Shown: positions 22,645 through 23,341 of the stretch, in pieces
How the letters are laid out: the number at the start of each line of letters is the position of its first letter
Numbering within the stretch: position 1 is the first letter of the stretch
NCBI GenBank assembly: GCA_017456685.1
Contig: JAFTIV010000090.1
Coordinates: 1-23,341, forward strand
DNA from: Clostridia bacterium
GTDB lineage: Bacteria > Bacillota > Clostridia > Oscillospirales > CAG-272
Reading direction: 5' to 3'
DNA length: 23,341 nucleotides
Translations under genes and position numbers: made by a program
The notes under the pieces: generated by a model
The model's database searches: none
Told to the model about the DNA's origin: nothing
The model's input: only the letters and a program-made list of their open reading frames with translations

Positions 22645-23341
22645 ATGCAAATGTGGAGTCCTTGGCACGGATGCCGAAAAATCAGTGAGGGCTGTGATAA
22701 TTGCTATATGTATTACCTCGATAAAATTCGCGATCGTGACGGAAGTGTAATTTATAAAACCCAAAGCTTTTATTTGCCAATTCAAAAGAACCGTCAGGGG
22801 GCATATCTTGTCCCACCAGGCTCCACGCTTAGCACCTGTATGTCCTCGGACTTTTTCCTTGAGGAGGCTGATGAGTGGCGAAGGGAGGCTTGGCAGATGA
22901 TGAGGGAAAGGAGCGATGTCCGCTTCTTTATAATCACTAAGCGCGTGCATCGAATTAAAGACACTCTCCCCGACGATTGGGGAGATGGCTACGAAAATGT
23001 CGATATAAATATCACCTGTGAAAACCAAAAAAGAGCAGATGAGCGAATTCCAATCCTTCTCTCCCTTCCCCTGAAGCATAAAAGCATAGCAGTCTCTCCG
23101 TTGATTGGTGAGGTTCACCTCGAAAAATACCTCGCAAGTGGACAAATTGAAGCTGTTAGCTGTGGTGGGGAAAACTATGAGGGGGCGCGCCCATGTAATT
23201 TTGAATGGGTTAAAGTCCTGCGACAGGAATGTGAAAAATATGGAGTCAACCTTTGCTTGTTCGACACCGGTACTAATTTTATAAAGGACGGCAAGGGCTA
23301 TCATATGCCCTCAAAGCCACTTCAAAGCAAAATGTCACATA
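22645..23341 (+). CDS. DUF5131 family protein (3' end outside the window)
   Basis: An open frame of at least 232 residues runs off the right edge. GAGGTGA precedes the ATG by five to six bases, and it starts 18 bases after the GH127 stop, so the two are probably co-transcribed. The N-terminal W-S-P-W-H-G-C-R-K-I-S-E-G-C-D-N-C-Y block has Cys10, Cys17 and Cys20. With later F-I-I-T-K-R, S-P-L-I-G and S-C-G-G-E-N motifs this fits DUF5131 (phage Gp37/Gp68-like). The cysteine cluster and barrel-like strand pattern suggest a radical-SAM-related iron-sulfur protein, but function is unknown. Its place after a glycosidase is unexplained. Confidence 0.8.
   Translation, partial: MQMWSPWHGCRKISEGCDNCYMYYLDKIRDRDGSVIYKTQSFYLPIQKNRQGAYLVPPGSTLSTCMSSDFFLEEADEWRREAWQMMRERSDVRFFIITKRVHRIKDTLPDDWGDGYENVDINITCENQKRADERIPILLSLPLKHKSIAVSPLIGEVHLEKYLASGQIEAVSCGGENYEGARPCNFEWVKVLRQECEKYGVNLCLFDTGTNFIKDGKGYHMPSKPLQSKMSH

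Overview
The window looks like a piece of chromosome from an anaerobic member of the Bacillota, most likely an uncultured gut-type Clostridia. The evidence is AT-rich DNA with consensus sigma-A promoters spaced 17 bp, strong AGGAGG-type ribosome binding sites, a class III glutamine synthetase, an ECF-type S component, and GH127/GH31 glycosidases. The exact lineage cannot be fixed from sequence reading alone.

Region 1 (1-8694). The left edge holds the end of an IS3-like element whose transposase points out of the window. Next is a nine-gene operon, pheA-aroB-aroC-aroE/aroK-aroQ-aroA-tyrA-aroF-DUF1292, with one good promoter (164-192) and one strong terminator (8663-8694). It encodes every step from erythrose-4-phosphate plus PEP to chorismate and on to phenylpyruvate and 4-hydroxyphenylpyruvate. 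The striking anomaly is an in-frame UGA at codon 7 of the otherwise intact aroE-aroK fusion, where the AroE family has a conserved glycine.

Region 2 (8695-13131). A YwaF/TMEM164-like membrane protein has three 11-bp direct repeats just upstream of its promoter. A convergent DUF1275 membrane protein follows, then a class III glutamine synthetase with a full-consensus promoter. Downstream of glnN lie three tandem copies of a roughly 110-bp palindromic repeat. The copies differ in sequence but keep stem pairing, and a terminator follows them.

Region 3 (13132-18371). This is a divergent carbohydrate locus. Leftward: a stand-alone discoidin-like (fucosidase C-terminal-like) module and a GH31 glycosidase. 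Rightward: an ECF S component, a LarA-family nickel-pincer racemase/epimerase, an L-rhamnose-type mutarotase and a DUF4886 SGNH hydrolase. Each arm has its own promoter, and a dyad operator candidate sits inside the leftward one. I infer uptake and processing of deoxy-sugars or hydroxy acids; the substrate is unknown.

Region 4 (18372-23341). A leftward InlB-repeat lipoprotein is flanked by two near-identical terminator hairpins. After a hairpin-rich intergenic stretch come a small leftward hypothetical gene and an ordered array of seven mini-hairpins separated by GATGAAATC units that switch to GATTTCATC in the second half (20381-20545). Then come tRNA-Gln(UUG) on the minus strand, a GH127 beta-L-arabinofuranosidase-like gene with its own promoter and dyad, and a DUF5131 gene running off the right edge.

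Most worth a second look: the UGA in aroE, the nested palindrome array, the covarying glnN-downstream repeats, and the ECF/LarA/mutarotase operon.
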